From assembly GCF_003050935.1 (NCBI RefSeq), contig NZ_QAOX01000002.1:744001-808000 (forward strand): a stretch of DNA of 64,000 nucleotides, read 5' to 3'. A model generated the notes under the pieces. It was given only the letters and a program-made list of their open reading frames with translations, was not told the DNA's origin and ran no database searches. The DNA is from Luteibacter sp. OK325. Its GTDB lineage: Bacteria; Pseudomonadota; Gammaproteobacteria; Xanthomonadales; Rhodanobacteraceae. Positions 25,424 to 34,643 of the stretch are shown here, in pieces. How positions within the stretch are numbered: the stretch's first letter is position 1; each line of letters opens with the position of its first letter. Position numbers and translations under genes: made by a program.

Positions 25424-28400
25424 TCACGGATTCGCCGTTTCAGACTCACTCCAGCCAGAACAGCCCGAAGCGTTACAGGCGCGAACAACATAAGTAAGCC
25501 GTGCCCCCGCGTCCTGCAGGTTGCTGTAAAACAGCTCCGCCCCGCCATACACCGATATGTTGTTTTCCAGCACCTCGTATCGCGTCGCGTACGGCTGCGC
25601 TGCCCAGACGACCCTCACTGTTCGCTTGTCACGGTTGACGACATGCACGGTCGCTGTAGGGCGCGGCGGCGTTGGGGGAATGTTCGACACCGTGACTGCG
25701 ACCTGGTTGCTCCAGTTCGTGCATGCCGACGCGTTGCAGCCCTGAACCAGGTAGTAATACGTCCCGTTCCCCCGTCCCGCTGTAGACCAGGACTGTGATG
25801 CCGAGTACTGGACTGCCGTCCAACCCGCACCGTTGATGTTTTCGAGTAGGTTGTAGACCGTTGCCCCCGGAGAGGCAGACCAGTTGAGGCCGTAAGCACC
25901 ATTGGTGCTCGTCCCACCGCCGTTGAGGGTCGGCGGTGTGGTGGGCGGCAGCAGAACGGACACGGGTGCACTCGTCGTGTATCCGCTACAGCCGTTGGCG
26001 TTACAGGCCCGCACTCGGTAATACCAACCGGCTGACACACCCTCGTTGACGGTCGCAGACGTTGCCCCGCCAACGTACACCTCGGTCCAGGCTCCGGTGT
26101 AGGTGTGCTCAAGACGGTAGAGGGTCGCGTAAGGCGCCGCCGGCCAGCTGACCGGCACAGCACCCGTCGAAGTGGCGGGAACCGTGATGCCGGACGGGGC
26201 CGGGGGAATGTGCGCGACGGTGACGGTGTTTGACACCGTCGGGTCCCCGCAGCCGATGGCATTGCAACCCCGCGCACGGAATGCATAGGTTCCGTCCGCC
26301 GGATTGCTGACGGTCGCCGTCCTGGCCGTTCCGGTGTAGACGACCGTCCATGTCGCGCCGCCGTTGTACTGCTGCTCGAGCTTGTAGCTCGTGGTGTTGG
26401 CCGTCGCGGACCAGGTCACGGTGATGGTGGCAAGGTCACCCGACAGTGCCGTGCTCGTCGACGCAGGTGGCACCGGCGCCCGAACGGACGCCGGCATGTT
26501 GAACGTCCCGGACCCGGTGAGCTGGGTATCTGCGCCACCGGTGACGGAAATGCCATTCACATACAGGGGCTGCCCGGCATAGGCGATCCGGTCTGCCTCG
26601 GCAAATGTGATGGTGAAGCGGTACGCGCTGCCCGTTGAGTGGCATTGCGACTGCAGGGCCGCCTCACTGGCGAGGTTGGCGTGATACACGCCGACAGCGG
26701 TTCCCGTCCCCGTAGGTCCGCCGGCATAGAGCCGGACGTCGAGCGAGGTCGGCAAGCCGGTCGAGCACGTCCATCCGCCCAAGGAGGCGCTTGCCCCCTC
26801 CACAAACCGGTCGATGGCGCCGATAACGACTGAATTGGTCGCTTTGGCGCTCGCAATGAGCTTCTTGCCGAGATAGACGTAGTTCGTACCATTGGTCGAT
26901 GCATTGTCGTACTCGAACATCAGCTGACCGGCGCTGTTGTAAGCGTAGTAGGTCGTGGCCGAGGGGGTTTTCTTCTCCACCCGACGTCCAGCCGCGTCGT
27001 ACAGGTAAGTCCCGCCGTTCGCTGCTGTGGCCACAAGCCTGTTTGCTTCGTCGAAGGTCAGCGTTTTTGCGTCCTTGACGACGGTATTCCCGCGAGCGTC
27101 GTAGGTGAACGCGTGAACCTGTCCGGACGCATTGCTGATGGACGTGAGGAGGTTCGAGTCGTTGTACGTGTACGTGTTGGTGCCACTGCTGTTGACGATG
27201 CTGCGAATGTTGTTGAGCGTGTCGTAGGTGTACGTCTCGCTGCCCCACAGGTTGTCGGCGGTTGCCGAAGTCAGGCGATTGAGACCGTCGTAGGTCATCA
27301 CCTTCCTGCGTTGCCCGTTTCCAGCGACGTCATTGATTGCCGCCACATTGCCGGCGGGGTCGTAGACGAAGTCCTCGCTGACGTTGAAGACCCCACCCTT
27401 GGCGTAAGTAAAATTGCTGGGCAATTTGCGGTCGTTTTTCTCTGCCGAGTACACGGCACCATTGCCGAGGTTGAAAGATGCCACGTCCCCGTCGGGGAAA
27501 TAGGCGATGGACGTCGCGTAATTTTCCACCGACGTCGGGCGACCCATCGCATCGGGGTGGTACTGCAGGATGTCCCCGTTCGGGTAGTGCACCTTGCTCA
27601 AGGCACCGTTGCCGTCGTACTCATACCCGAGTGCCCAGTTCCACCCGTCAACGGCGAGCACCTCCGCGGTCAGCGCGCCCAGCTTGCTGTGACCGAATGT
27701 CCAGGTCACCTTGTCGCCAACCGTCGAACCGGATGGATTGCCGAGGGCATCGTAGGAGAACGTACTGGCCGGGGTGCCCATCGGGTAGGTGACCGACGTC
27801 AGGCGGTTCATCGCGTCGTAACCGCGCACGGTCTTTGCGGCCTCGGCCACCTGGTCCCGACCGCAGCCTGCGTCATTGAATGACGCGCCGGAGACACTCC
27901 AGACCAGATTGTCGGCAGCATCGTAGTCCATGATCTGACTGCCGGACTCCGGCTCGAACGACCGGCACAGACGCCTGTCGTCGTCGTAGGTCATCGTTTT
28001 CGATATCGTCTTGCCGGAGTCAACCTGGCTAATCGACCTCGGATTGCCCAAGGTATCGCGGCTGATGGTTTGCTCGACACCCTCTTCGCCCACGACGCGG
28101 GTCACGCTCCCATAGGACGGTTGATCAAAGGCTTGTCCCCATATCGAGGTCTTCTTGCCGCGAGGATCCGTCGTTCGTTTCTCGCCGCCCGGCAGGTATT
28201 CGGTCGCGGTATAGAGGTCGCCAAGTTCGGAGTGCTGGAAGGACTGGGTCGGGCGACCCAGCGCGTCATAACGGTCAGCGACACCAAAGTCCATCGCCGC
28301 CAGTGCGGGCAGCGTGCCATCGCCGTTGCGCGAATACGCGTACGAATGGAATGTCTTTCGCCCCTTCCAGTCGTAGTCTGTGCGCGTGCTTGCCGACGGC

Positions 28401-30931
28401 GTTCCATCGGTGCCGTAAGTGTCATCGATAACCGGCCGAAGCATGGCGTCGAAGGCGGTGAGTTGGACCTTGGCGCCCTGAACGACCGAGCGCTGCCAAT
28501 GCGCACCGGGCAAACCACGCGTGGCGTCGCCAGCGAACGCGTAGCTGAAGGTCTTCGTGTTCCAGGGAATTGAATCGTCCGCAGGGTACGTGATGCTGGC
28601 GATGCGTCCGATGGCGTCGTAGCCGTAGGTCGTCGTCGCACCCACCTGGTTGGTAATGGCGGCGATCTGGCCGAAGTCGTCGACCTGCAGGCTCTGCGTC
28701 GTCACCACGGGCGCGGCAGGATAAGTAATCGTCTGGGGAATGCCCCGCTTGTAGTTCGAAAGTGCGGTGGTGTGGCCGTTGCCGTCGGTGAAAGTCGCAA
28801 GCTCTCCCTGCCCATCAAACGTGTAGTCAACGACTTTCCGTCCAAACCTGTAGCGCTGGGAAAGCGTGAGATTCGTCAGCTCATAGACATCCCGGCTGAC
28901 GACAACCCCTTCAGTCAGGTTCTCAGCCTGCAACGGGATGCCCAAAACCCAGCGTGCGAAGAAAGCCGGGGCGTAGTCCGGAGAGTCTTCCTGAAATGTC
29001 GTCTTCTCGGTGACCCCGTATCCCAGCGAGCTGCTGCGCTGAATTTGAGTGGGCCTCGCAAACGCGTTGAACGCGGTCGCGCTCCATGTGTAGGTATCGT
29101 TCTCGGACGTCACGACCTGAGTGCCTACCGGAAAGCGCTGCCGGTACTGCGCCTCGTTGACGCGGTTCGACGGAGGGAAACCCCAGTACTGTGGGTAAGC
29201 CGCAGCACGACCGTCCTTGCTCGTGCCGTCCAGGTTCTTTTCGGGGTTTACATACTGGTATTCAGTGAGGCGGCGACGGGTGGTGCTGTCGGCTGCTCCA
29301 TCAAAAACCTCTTCCGTTTGAAGCAGGCTCTCGGACCAGTCGTAAACATTGCTGAAGGTGCTGCGTTCTGCGTGCAGGTCAGGATACGTCACGGTCGTCG
29401 AGACCGTGTTCGGGCACCCGTTGGTGCAATTGATTGACCAGCTCTCGTTGGAGGGCGAGTAGGCATAGTTCCAGATTTGCGGTTGCTCCGGCGTGGCGAC
29501 GCCCGCGCCGTAGACCTGCTTTTGCGTGATGCCCATACCGTACGACGCGTTCGGAATCAGTGCGTGTGTACCCGGCCCACTGGGACTCGGGGATGTGTTC
29601 GTGCCGGCGGCACACACACGGCTCACGTGTGATCGGCCGCGCTTGAGAGGCGTGACATTGAAGGTTCCGGTCAATCCCGACGGATGCGTGATGCTGCCGG
29701 TATAAGGCCTGCCGAGATTTCCTGGCTCACCAATGGCGTCGCACGTGCCCGCTGAAGACATGTCGACCCAAGCATTGAGTCCAAAGTCACCCAGATTGAA
29801 GGACCAGGCCGACCCATCCGGTTGCGTCACGGAGGTCAGCGTGTTGAGGAGTCCCTGCTTCGTATAGGCGTACGTCCAGGTTCGGGTGCCAGCCGCCCCG
29901 CCCTGCACGGTAACGCCGTGGACGCGGGGCGTTCCGGCGTCATAGGCAATCGTGACATGCCGGCCATCGCTCGCCGTGATATCCGTGACAAGGTCACCGC
30001 TGTAAGCATAGGTGACCCAGTTGCCAAACCGGTCCTCGATGCGGGTGACCAGCATGCGACCTTCGCGGCGAAGCAGCAGGTCGGAGTCAAGCGCGTTCGG
30101 CTTGAACGTGCCATCAGCTTTGGCCGCCCGGTCGCCCGGACCCGCATCGAGGGCTCGCGTGATGTTTGGCATGTAGCGGTAAGACAGGTGGTCCAGCCAA
30201 TACTTCGTTCCGTCCGGGCCTACTGCAAGAAAACCTTCGGTCGTCGGATCGTTGCTCGCTTGGGGGAGGCAGCCAACCGCCCAGTCTTGCTTGGTTACAA
30301 TCGGGTAGACCAGTCCACCGACTCCGGGCGTAGCGGTGTTCTCTGCCGACCGTTGCAGCAGCTCCTGGCTTCCTTCGCCGGGAATGTGAAGCTGGTAACC
30401 GGTCCACCACGATGCCGGCTCCCAGTCCGCACGTTCAGAATCCCCACCCGGCGCGGCCACACTTGGCGGCGCGCGAAAATCGCTGCAGATGGTTTTTGGA
30501 TTGGTCGAGGCGACAAGCCAACCCTTGACGTTATTTTGATTGGCGGTGGTCGTGGTGATGAGGGGAAGCTCAATGTCCCAGTCGCCAAAGGCGCGGTTTT
30601 GCAAATCCGGCCTGTCATCCATGCTGTGGAGAATGAACTCCCGACCGACAGTGATGGTTGGCCCGGTGCCGGTGACCGTGACGTCGACCTGGCGGAAGGA
30701 CAGGCTGCCGTCATAAAGGCCGATGCGCTCACCGAAGGGATTGTCGCCAAGGGGCTGGATGTCCTGGGACACCTGGATGAGTTTTTTGTACTCGTCCTCG
30801 GGCTGCGCGTTGCTTTGTGCCAAGACGGATCCTGTCACTGACGCCAGCACAGTCGCAATCAATAGAGCCCTGGAGATACTCACACCGCGCCGCACACGAC
30901 CGAAGGCCGTGTCTTGCATCGTCAACATCAT
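25424..30931 (-). CDS. Secreted YD-repeat (Rhs) protein with C-terminal fibronectin-like repeats
   Basis: 1835 residues. Signal peptide (cut near SVLAQS), a conserved head (QVSQDIQPLGDNPFGERIGL), an N-terminal beta region, then many YD repeats (YDAIGRIASITYPADD; YDALGRPTQ; YDAAGRRVEKK), which fold into the hollow Rhs shell. It then reads NYVYLGKKLIASAK, where normal Rhs proteins go on to their core and toxin. Here instead come four fibronectin-III-like units, each ending in a Cys pair such as RACNASGCSGW. The Rhs core itself is encoded by the next gene. The start could also be the second ATG. An island C homologue (37740-43172) has the same plan. Confidence 0.9.
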   Translation of the reverse strand: MMLTMQDTAFGRVRRGVSISRALLIATVLASVTGSVLAQSNAQPEDEYKKLIQVSQDIQPLGDNPFGERIGLYDGSLSFRQVDVTVTGTGPTITVGREFILHSMDDRPDLQNRAFGDWDIELPLITTTTANQNNVKGWLVASTNPKTICSDFRAPPSVAAPGGDSERADWEPASWWTGYQLHIPGEGSQELLQRSAENTATPGVGGLVYPIVTKQDWAVGCLPQASNDPTTEGFLAVGPDGTKYWLDHLSYRYMPNITRALDAGPGDRAAKADGTFKPNALDSDLLLRREGRMLVTRIEDRFGNWVTYAYSGDLVTDITASDGRHVTIAYDAGTPRVHGVTVQGGAAGTRTWTYAYTKQGLLNTLTSVTQPDGSAWSFNLGDFGLNAWVDMSSAGTCDAIGEPGNLGRPYTGSITHPSGLTGTFNVTPLKRGRSHVSRVCAAGTNTSPSPSGPGTHALIPNASYGMGITQKQVYGAGVATPEQPQIWNYAYSPSNESWSINCTNGCPNTVSTTVTYPDLHAERSTFSNVYDWSESLLQTEEVFDGAADSTTRRRLTEYQYVNPEKNLDGTSKDGRAAAYPQYWGFPPSNRVNEAQYRQRFPVGTQVVTSENDTYTWSATAFNAFARPTQIQRSSSLGYGVTEKTTFQEDSPDYAPAFFARWVLGIPLQAENLTEGVVVSRDVYELTNLTLSQRYRFGRKVVDYTFDGQGELATFTDGNGHTTALSNYKRGIPQTITYPAAPVVTTQSLQVDDFGQIAAITNQVGATTTYGYDAIGRIASITYPADDSIPWNTKTFSYAFAGDATRGLPGAHWQRSVVQGAKVQLTAFDAMLRPVIDDTYGTDGTPSASTRTDYDWKGRKTFHSYAYSRNGDGTLPALAAMDFGVADRYDALGRPTQSFQHSELGDLYTATEYLPGGEKRTTDPRGKKTSIWGQAFDQPSYGSVTRVVGEEGVEQTISRDTLGNPRSISQVDSGKTISKTMTYDDDRRLCRSFEPESGSQIMDYDAADNLVWSVSGASFNDAGCGRDQVAEAAKTVRGYDAMNRLTSVTYPMGTPASTFSYDALGNPSGSTVGDKVTWTFGHSKLGALTAEVLAVDGWNWALGYEYDGNGALSKVHYPNGDILQYHPDAMGRPTSVENYATSIAYFPDGDVASFNLGNGAVYSAEKNDRKLPSNFTYAKGGVFNVSEDFVYDPAGNVAAINDVAGNGQRRKVMTYDGLNRLTSATADNLWGSETYTYDTLNNIRSIVNSSGTNTYTYNDSNLLTSISNASGQVHAFTYDARGNTVVKDAKTLTFDEANRLVATAANGGTYLYDAAGRRVEKKTPSATTYYAYNSAGQLMFEYDNASTNGTNYVYLGKKLIASAKATNSVVIGAIDRFVEGASASLGGWTCSTGLPTSLDVRLYAGGPTGTGTAVGVYHANLASEAALQSQCHSTGSAYRFTITFAEADRIAYAGQPLYVNGISVTGGADTQLTGSGTFNMPASVRAPVPPASTSTALSGDLATITVTWSATANTTSYKLEQQYNGGATWTVVYTGTARTATVSNPADGTYAFRARGCNAIGCGDPTVSNTVTVAHIPPAPSGITVPATSTGAVPVSWPAAPYATLYRLEHTYTGAWTEVYVGGATSATVNEGVSAGWYYRVRACNANGCSGYTTSAPVSVLLPPTTPPTLNGGGTSTNGAYGLNWSASPGATVYNLLENINGAGWTAVQYSASQSWSTAGRGNGTYYYLVQGCNASACTNWSNQVAVTVSNIPPTPPRPTATVHVVNRDKRTVRVVWAAQPYATRYEVLENNISVYGGAELFYSNLQDAGARLTYVVRACNASGCSGWSESETANP

Positions 30932-31008
30932 TCCCTTGTCCCCTGTAAACCGGGCCTTTTCAGGCCATGAGTGGTGTTTCCGTGGCTTTCTTTCGGCGCA
31001 AGCCTGCA

Positions 31009-31049
31009 GACAGATGCTGCGACGCGCACCGACGCGTCGCGCATCTGTC
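31009..31049 (-). terminator. Long intergenic hairpin upstream of the island B Rhs gene
   Basis: GACAGATGC (31009-31017) pairs with GCATCTGTC (31041-31049), and GCGACGCG (31019-31026) with CGCGTCGC (31033-31040); only T31018 is unpaired, with a six-base loop. It lies between the secreted-protein gene (stop at 31094) and the Rhs start. No T tract follows, so an attenuator or processing site is possible as well. Confidence 0.55.
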
Positions 31050-31093
31050 CCCCTCCTTAACGAAATGTCTGACCATCCCCGAAGCCGCGTCGC

Positions 31094-31693
31094 TCACAGC
31101 ACTGGAGGCGCTGGATGTGCCGTCTTCGGTCTTTCCGGCATAGCAGCGTCGGCTGCCCTGACGCTCAGCACCGCGTCGGCGAACGGCGCGCCTTGCAGGT
31201 CAAAATCGACTGTCCAGCCCTTGCCCGACTCAATGGTCAGATTCCCACCGTTCCGCACGACGGCGTAGAGACCGTTCTTCCCGGCGACGCTCTGGGGCGA
31301 AAGGACCCGCTTTCCCCCGACACACACAACCTTGAACGAAAACCAGGTGCCCCCGACCTTGTACCGGTCGGTTCTGCCGGTGTCCTCACACGCTGCTTGC
31401 AAATTGTCGCTCGCCAATCCGTACGCTGGCCTTGTCGAACCTTTCTCCGTCCAGCCGACGAGTTGTATCCGACCTCCACTTCGCGGGGCCAGGACCATCA
31501 GTCCGCCAAGCGGTGTCCACCTGGATGACGCAGGGTCATCAGCGTGTTCGCCCATCACCTTGTCGAGGTTGGCAAACGCATCGCTCATGACTTTTTGGGG
31601 AGATGGATTCTGAGCCATTGCTTGCGGCACGGAGGTAGCCAAAGTGGTGACCCAACCAAGTACCCAAATGAGTCTCCGGCGCGTCATTTGCAT
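31094..31693 (-). CDS. Secreted hypothetical protein, paralogue of 8642-9244
   Basis: 199 residues with a signal peptide (RRLIWVLGWVTTLATSVPQA, cut near AMA). The mature part matches its paralogue along its length: DAFANLD, SSRWTPLGGLMVLAP, YKVGGTWFSFKVVCVGGKRVLSPQSV, a VDFDLQG segment and a C-terminal PAPPVL. Two Cys could pair in the periplasm. No family recognised. Its start overlaps the end of the truncated integrase frame, and the Rhs gene follows. Its position upstream of the Rhs genes raises a role in their export or function, which is speculation. Confidence 0.6.
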   Translation of the reverse strand: MQMTRRRLIWVLGWVTTLATSVPQAMAQNPSPQKVMSDAFANLDKVMGEHADDPASSRWTPLGGLMVLAPRSGGRIQLVGWTEKGSTRPAYGLASDNLQAACEDTGRTDRYKVGGTWFSFKVVCVGGKRVLSPQSVAGKNGLYAVVRNGGNLTIESGKGWTVDFDLQGAPFADAVLSVRAADAAMPERPKTAHPAPPVL

Positions 31694-32469
31694 TGACGCC
31701 GCTTGCAGAGCTCGTCAGCCGCCTTCTGTCCCATGAAGTGCACGGCATTGCTCATGTCATCAGGCGACATGCCCGGCTGCCAAAGATGCCAGGCAGAGAT
31801 GTTTCTCACGCTTTCATTGAACAAGGCCTGCGTATTGAACGCATGCTTCTCGCTCAATTCCACGTCCGCCCGACGATGCAAATCGAAAGGTCGATTGCTC
31901 TGCCTCTGTGACAACCATTCGGTCACGACTTTGCCAATCGGCAACGCGGGAATGGCAGCCAGCGACTGAGGCGAAGGAAATGCCGTCTGCGTGGCGGGAG
32001 GTAAGGGCGGGGGTGCTTGGTTTGGCAATGCCGGTGCGTGCTGGTTGGCAATGGCCTGCTGCGCCGCTTCGCGCATCAGTTGCTGGACGTACGGCTCGTT
32101 GGCGAGTGTCCCGATTTTCTCAACCGCCTCCATCGCAAAGGCATGGTCTTCCTTGCCCTTCGCTTCTACTTCGATTGAACCATCCGGTTTTCGGATGAGG
32201 CGGTAGTGGCGACCTTCGCCCGTCAGCCCCGCGATGATCTCGGCAACGTCCTTCTTCCCTGCCATGCCCAACTTCCGCACATAGGTGTTGAGCTCATCAT
32301 ACGCACGCCAAAGAGTGAGTGCGACGTCGCGGGCAACGGGCAGGTCACGGGTGCCAAGGGTCCGCTTGATGACGGGTTTGTTGAAGATGTCAATGAGCGA
32401 CACGGGCATGCGCCGACGGAAGTGCCAGGTGCCAGACGGGGTTTTGACGAGGTAGTGCGGGATGCGCAT
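31684..32469 (-). pseudogene. Truncated tyrosine integrase B (no catalytic domain)
   Basis: From the ATG at 32469 (AGG upstream) the frame encodes 261 residues. The first part, MRIPHYLVKTPSGTWHFRRR then MPVSLIDIFNKPVIKRTLGT, is the N-terminal region of DUF6538-type site-specific recombinases, followed by SAM-like helical sequence to about residue 200. The C-terminal catalytic domain with the R..HxxR..Y residues is missing. The last 60 residues (NESVRNISAWHLWQPGMSPD onward) do not look like an integrase and may belong to another gene joined by deletion. It starts 89 bases from attachment core copy 2. Confidence 0.75.
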
Positions 32470-32557
32470 GCGAGACCTATGTGTCCCGAAATGTGTCCCG
32501 ATGGCAATTTTTCCTGACCAATACAAGGAATTGCTTTTTACTTGGAAAAATACGGTC

Positions 32558-32574
32558 TGGCGGAGAGAGTGGGA
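32558..32574 (-). repeat. Attachment-site core copy 2 (tRNA-Ser 3' end)
   Basis: Identical 17-base copy of the tRNA-Ser 3' end. The preceding 50 bases (including TTTACTTGGAAAAATACGG) are also nearly identical to those at 46.85 kb, so islands B and C came from closely related elements. It separates island B from island C. Confidence 0.88.
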
Positions 32575-32967
32575 CACGATCAACCGACTCTCCCCCAACG
32601 CTTCGGACACTTCCGGTGTGTACGGGAATGTGTACCGGGATCCTAGCGGGTCGGATGGGTCTGTCAATGGCGAAGAATATTTCCGCCTACCCCCTTGACG
32701 AGGCCGGGATCCTGGTTATCGTTGATGAAGAGATGCAGCACGGTGTGCCACGGTGAACGTGGCTTAGAAAAAACGGTGCCTGGTTTGACCATGCGCAATA
32801 GCTGCATCTTTGAAGCCGTCCTTCGGGGCGGCTTTTCTGTCGCCCTGCTTCCGCCTGCCCCGCCCGAGCGCCACTCCCTGGCCAGAGATTGCGCGAACGA
32901 GCATGTGACGAGAAACGCTGCCACGGATCGTCATGGCCGCCAGGAGCCAGCTCAAAAGGGATATTCG
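32575..32967. other. Gene-poor left end of island C, with a terminator-like hairpin
   Basis: No gene is supported. At 32813-32836 AAGCCGTCC, loop TTCG and GGGCGGC are followed by TTTT, an intrinsic terminator reading in the plus direction. Nearly the same element recurs at 33361-33386. No plus-strand gene now precedes it, so its gene may have been deleted. Confidence 0.4.
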
Positions 32968-33327
32968 TTAAGTGGACAGACCGCCAAACTGCTGAAGCGC
33001 GCCTCCCACGATTGCGCCGCCCACGGCACCCACAACGAGTATCGCGCCGCCTATGGCCTGTCGTACAAAGTATCTGTGTCTTTCAGAAAGAATCATTTCC
33101 TTGGCTACGCGCGTCCCTTTGCTGTCCTCTCCGCGAACGTAGCGCTGAGGGTGGAAGATGAAGTTAAAACTGTCCGACCATGATGAGAACTCGAGCCACT
33201 TTTCTCCCTGCTCGCGTGCCAGCTCTTTCGCCTTGTCGCGGACGCGCAGCATATGTTCTATGTTTATGAGAATGTAGATGATCCCAGGACTTGCTCCCAA
33301 AAAAAATCCGAGCTCAAATGATTCCAT
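32968..33327 (-). CDS. Small membrane protein, unknown
   Basis: 119 residues from an ATG at 33327, with GGAG nine bases upstream. An N-terminal hydrophobic helix (ELGFFLGASPGIIYILINI) and a Gly/Ala/Val-rich C-terminal helix (about 93-113, glycine-zipper-like AIGGAILVVGAVGGAIVGGA) flank a charged middle. It could be an accessory or immunity membrane protein of the island. No family recognised. Confidence 0.5.
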   Translation of the reverse strand: MESFELGFFLGASPGIIYILINIEHMLRVRDKAKELAREQGEKWLEFSSWSDSFNFIFHPQRYVRGEDSKGTRVAKEMILSERHRYFVRQAIGGAILVVGAVGGAIVGGALQQFGGLST

Positions 33328-33360
33328 AGTGCTACTCCGGCGGATTCGCCGCATCTCGAC

Positions 33361-33386
33361 AAGCCGTCCTTCGGGACGGCTTTTTT
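33361..33386 (+). terminator. Intrinsic terminator-like hairpin
   Basis: AAGCCGTCC (33361-33369), loop TTCG, then the complementary arm to 33382, followed by a T run to 33386. Direction is plus. It recurs in slightly altered form at 32813-32836. The stretch from here to 33791 holds no convincing gene. Confidence 0.6.
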
Positions 33387-33791
33387 AGTGGCGCTGCTGT
33401 GCCTCGAGATGCGATGGCAGCCGCGCCGCAAAGGCGGGCGTCATAGCCACAGTCAACGCCCGCCCCTTCCTGACCGACGAACCGAGCTCACAGTACGACC
33501 TGACGACGGTCCCCCGGCCGACGTCACGCCCCTCCAACGCTGCCGTGTATTTCGGAGCTCCTTCTCCACCAGTTATCCATTAGCGCTGAAATGGCTTGCG
33601 GTCATGGCTTTATTCTTTCACTCAGGTCCCGGGCAACAAGCCTGCCGCCGTCAACACTTCGTCTCGCGAGGTCATACAGCTGAATCGGTTTCCCAATCGC
33701 ATACTCAGCGGCATTCTGACTGTCCTCGGGGTGTCGGCAAGACCGGCCCCAACATGGCATCCCCTTCAGAATCGAAACGATGAGAACTCTC

Positions 33792-34130
33792 TCAGCCCTT
33801 CCGGACAATGGCACCCCATCCAGTGTACTCAGCGCGAAAAAGCCGCGCGACGCAATGTAGAAGACCAGACGCCATGATCAGGCGAGAGCCGTCGATTGCC
33901 ATGACTATTGTCGCTGTCACTTTGTAGGCATCATCGCTCAAATCCAGGCTGGATTCCGCGTAGCCAGCGCTCCGAAGATAAGCCGATAAATCTTTTGCCG
34001 CATCGAGGCTGTTGCACTCAAAGAAAAAATCGACAGGTCGTTCCTTCTCGGCAATATCGCCCTGCCCGGCGAATCCCTTCAGTGCCTCTGAGTCCTCAGA
34101 CGACAGCTCCAACAGTTCCTGAAGAAGCAC
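33792..34130 (-). CDS. RraB-like protein, candidate immunity protein
   Basis: 112 residues from a GTG at 34130 with GGGAGAGG upstream. The segment RPVDFFFECNSLDAAKDLSAYLRSAGYAESS, a central beta strand pair and the ending ARLFRAEYTGWGAIV match the RraB (RNase E inhibitor)/DUF695-type fold, in which a two-layer alpha-beta domain binds proteins. Family members also occur as predicted immunity proteins in polymorphic-toxin loci. It lies 52 bases downstream of the Imm26-like gene, within a run of small island genes, which favours the immunity reading over RNase E control. Confidence 0.55.
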   Translation of the reverse strand: MLLQELLELSSEDSEALKGFAGQGDIAEKERPVDFFFECNSLDAAKDLSAYLRSAGYAESSLDLSDDAYKVTATIVMAIDGSRLIMASGLLHCVARLFRAEYTGWGAIVRKG

Positions 34131-34181
34131 AGTTACCTCTCCCTTTTGAAGAATCGTTTGCGCCGTTTTTCGGCTGGGACA

Positions 34182-34640
34182 TCAAGTGATCAGGCGTAGC
34201 AACTCAACCCACTTGTTCTTCCGACCGAAATACTCGTCTCGGATTCGGTCCTCAACATGCTCGGCGCTCCACACGGCTGTCCGCTCCAATCCAACCACCT
34301 CGTCAAGGGTTGCGGGCAAGATCGCTCCGTTACGGTAAATTCGCACTTTCTCCGGCCGACCATGCTCCTGAATGAATGTTGGCGGTGCCGCGACCTCTGG
34401 GACCAATTCCTTTGGAACGTCCATGATGGGCCAACGGCCTGACTTGATGGCGCTGTCCATTACCGCGACGTAAAACATAGGGGCGCGCTGCAGAGCATCT
34501 GCGACAGTGGAATGCCCTCGGGCATCGAAGATCGCAAAATTTGCGTCCGGCAAAATCACCGCATACGCAAGCAGATCGTCCTCACCCAAAGCGATGGCTA
34601 CGACGTCGCCAACACGTATTCGAATACGACCTTTTCTCAT
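34182..34640 (-). CDS. Imm26-like immunity protein
   Basis: 152 residues. The start KGRIRIRVGDVVAIALGEDDLLAYAVIL and the following FAIFDARG fit the Imm26 pattern (GDvfaipl....yayGrvl). The rest has beta character with a basic C-terminus. Imm26 proteins guard against toxins delivered by Rhs and related systems. The gene directly follows the orphan toxin tip at 34644-34889, with only a few bases between them. The start ATG at 34640 was preferred; a GTG one codon upstream is possible. Confidence 0.6.
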   Translation of the reverse strand: MRKGRIRIRVGDVVAIALGEDDLLAYAVILPDANFAIFDARGHSTVADALQRAPMFYVAVMDSAIKSGRWPIMDVPKELVPEVAAPPTFIQEHGRPEKVRIYRNGAILPATLDEVVGLERTAVWSAEHVEDRIRDEYFGRKNKWVELLRLIT

Positions 34641-34643
34641 CAC

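Noticed and set aside
33602-33814. 70-codon minus-strand frame after the RraB-like gene
   Set aside because: GTG start overlapping the previous gene by 22 bases, no ribosome site, no family; it may be debris of another immunity gene, but support is too weak.
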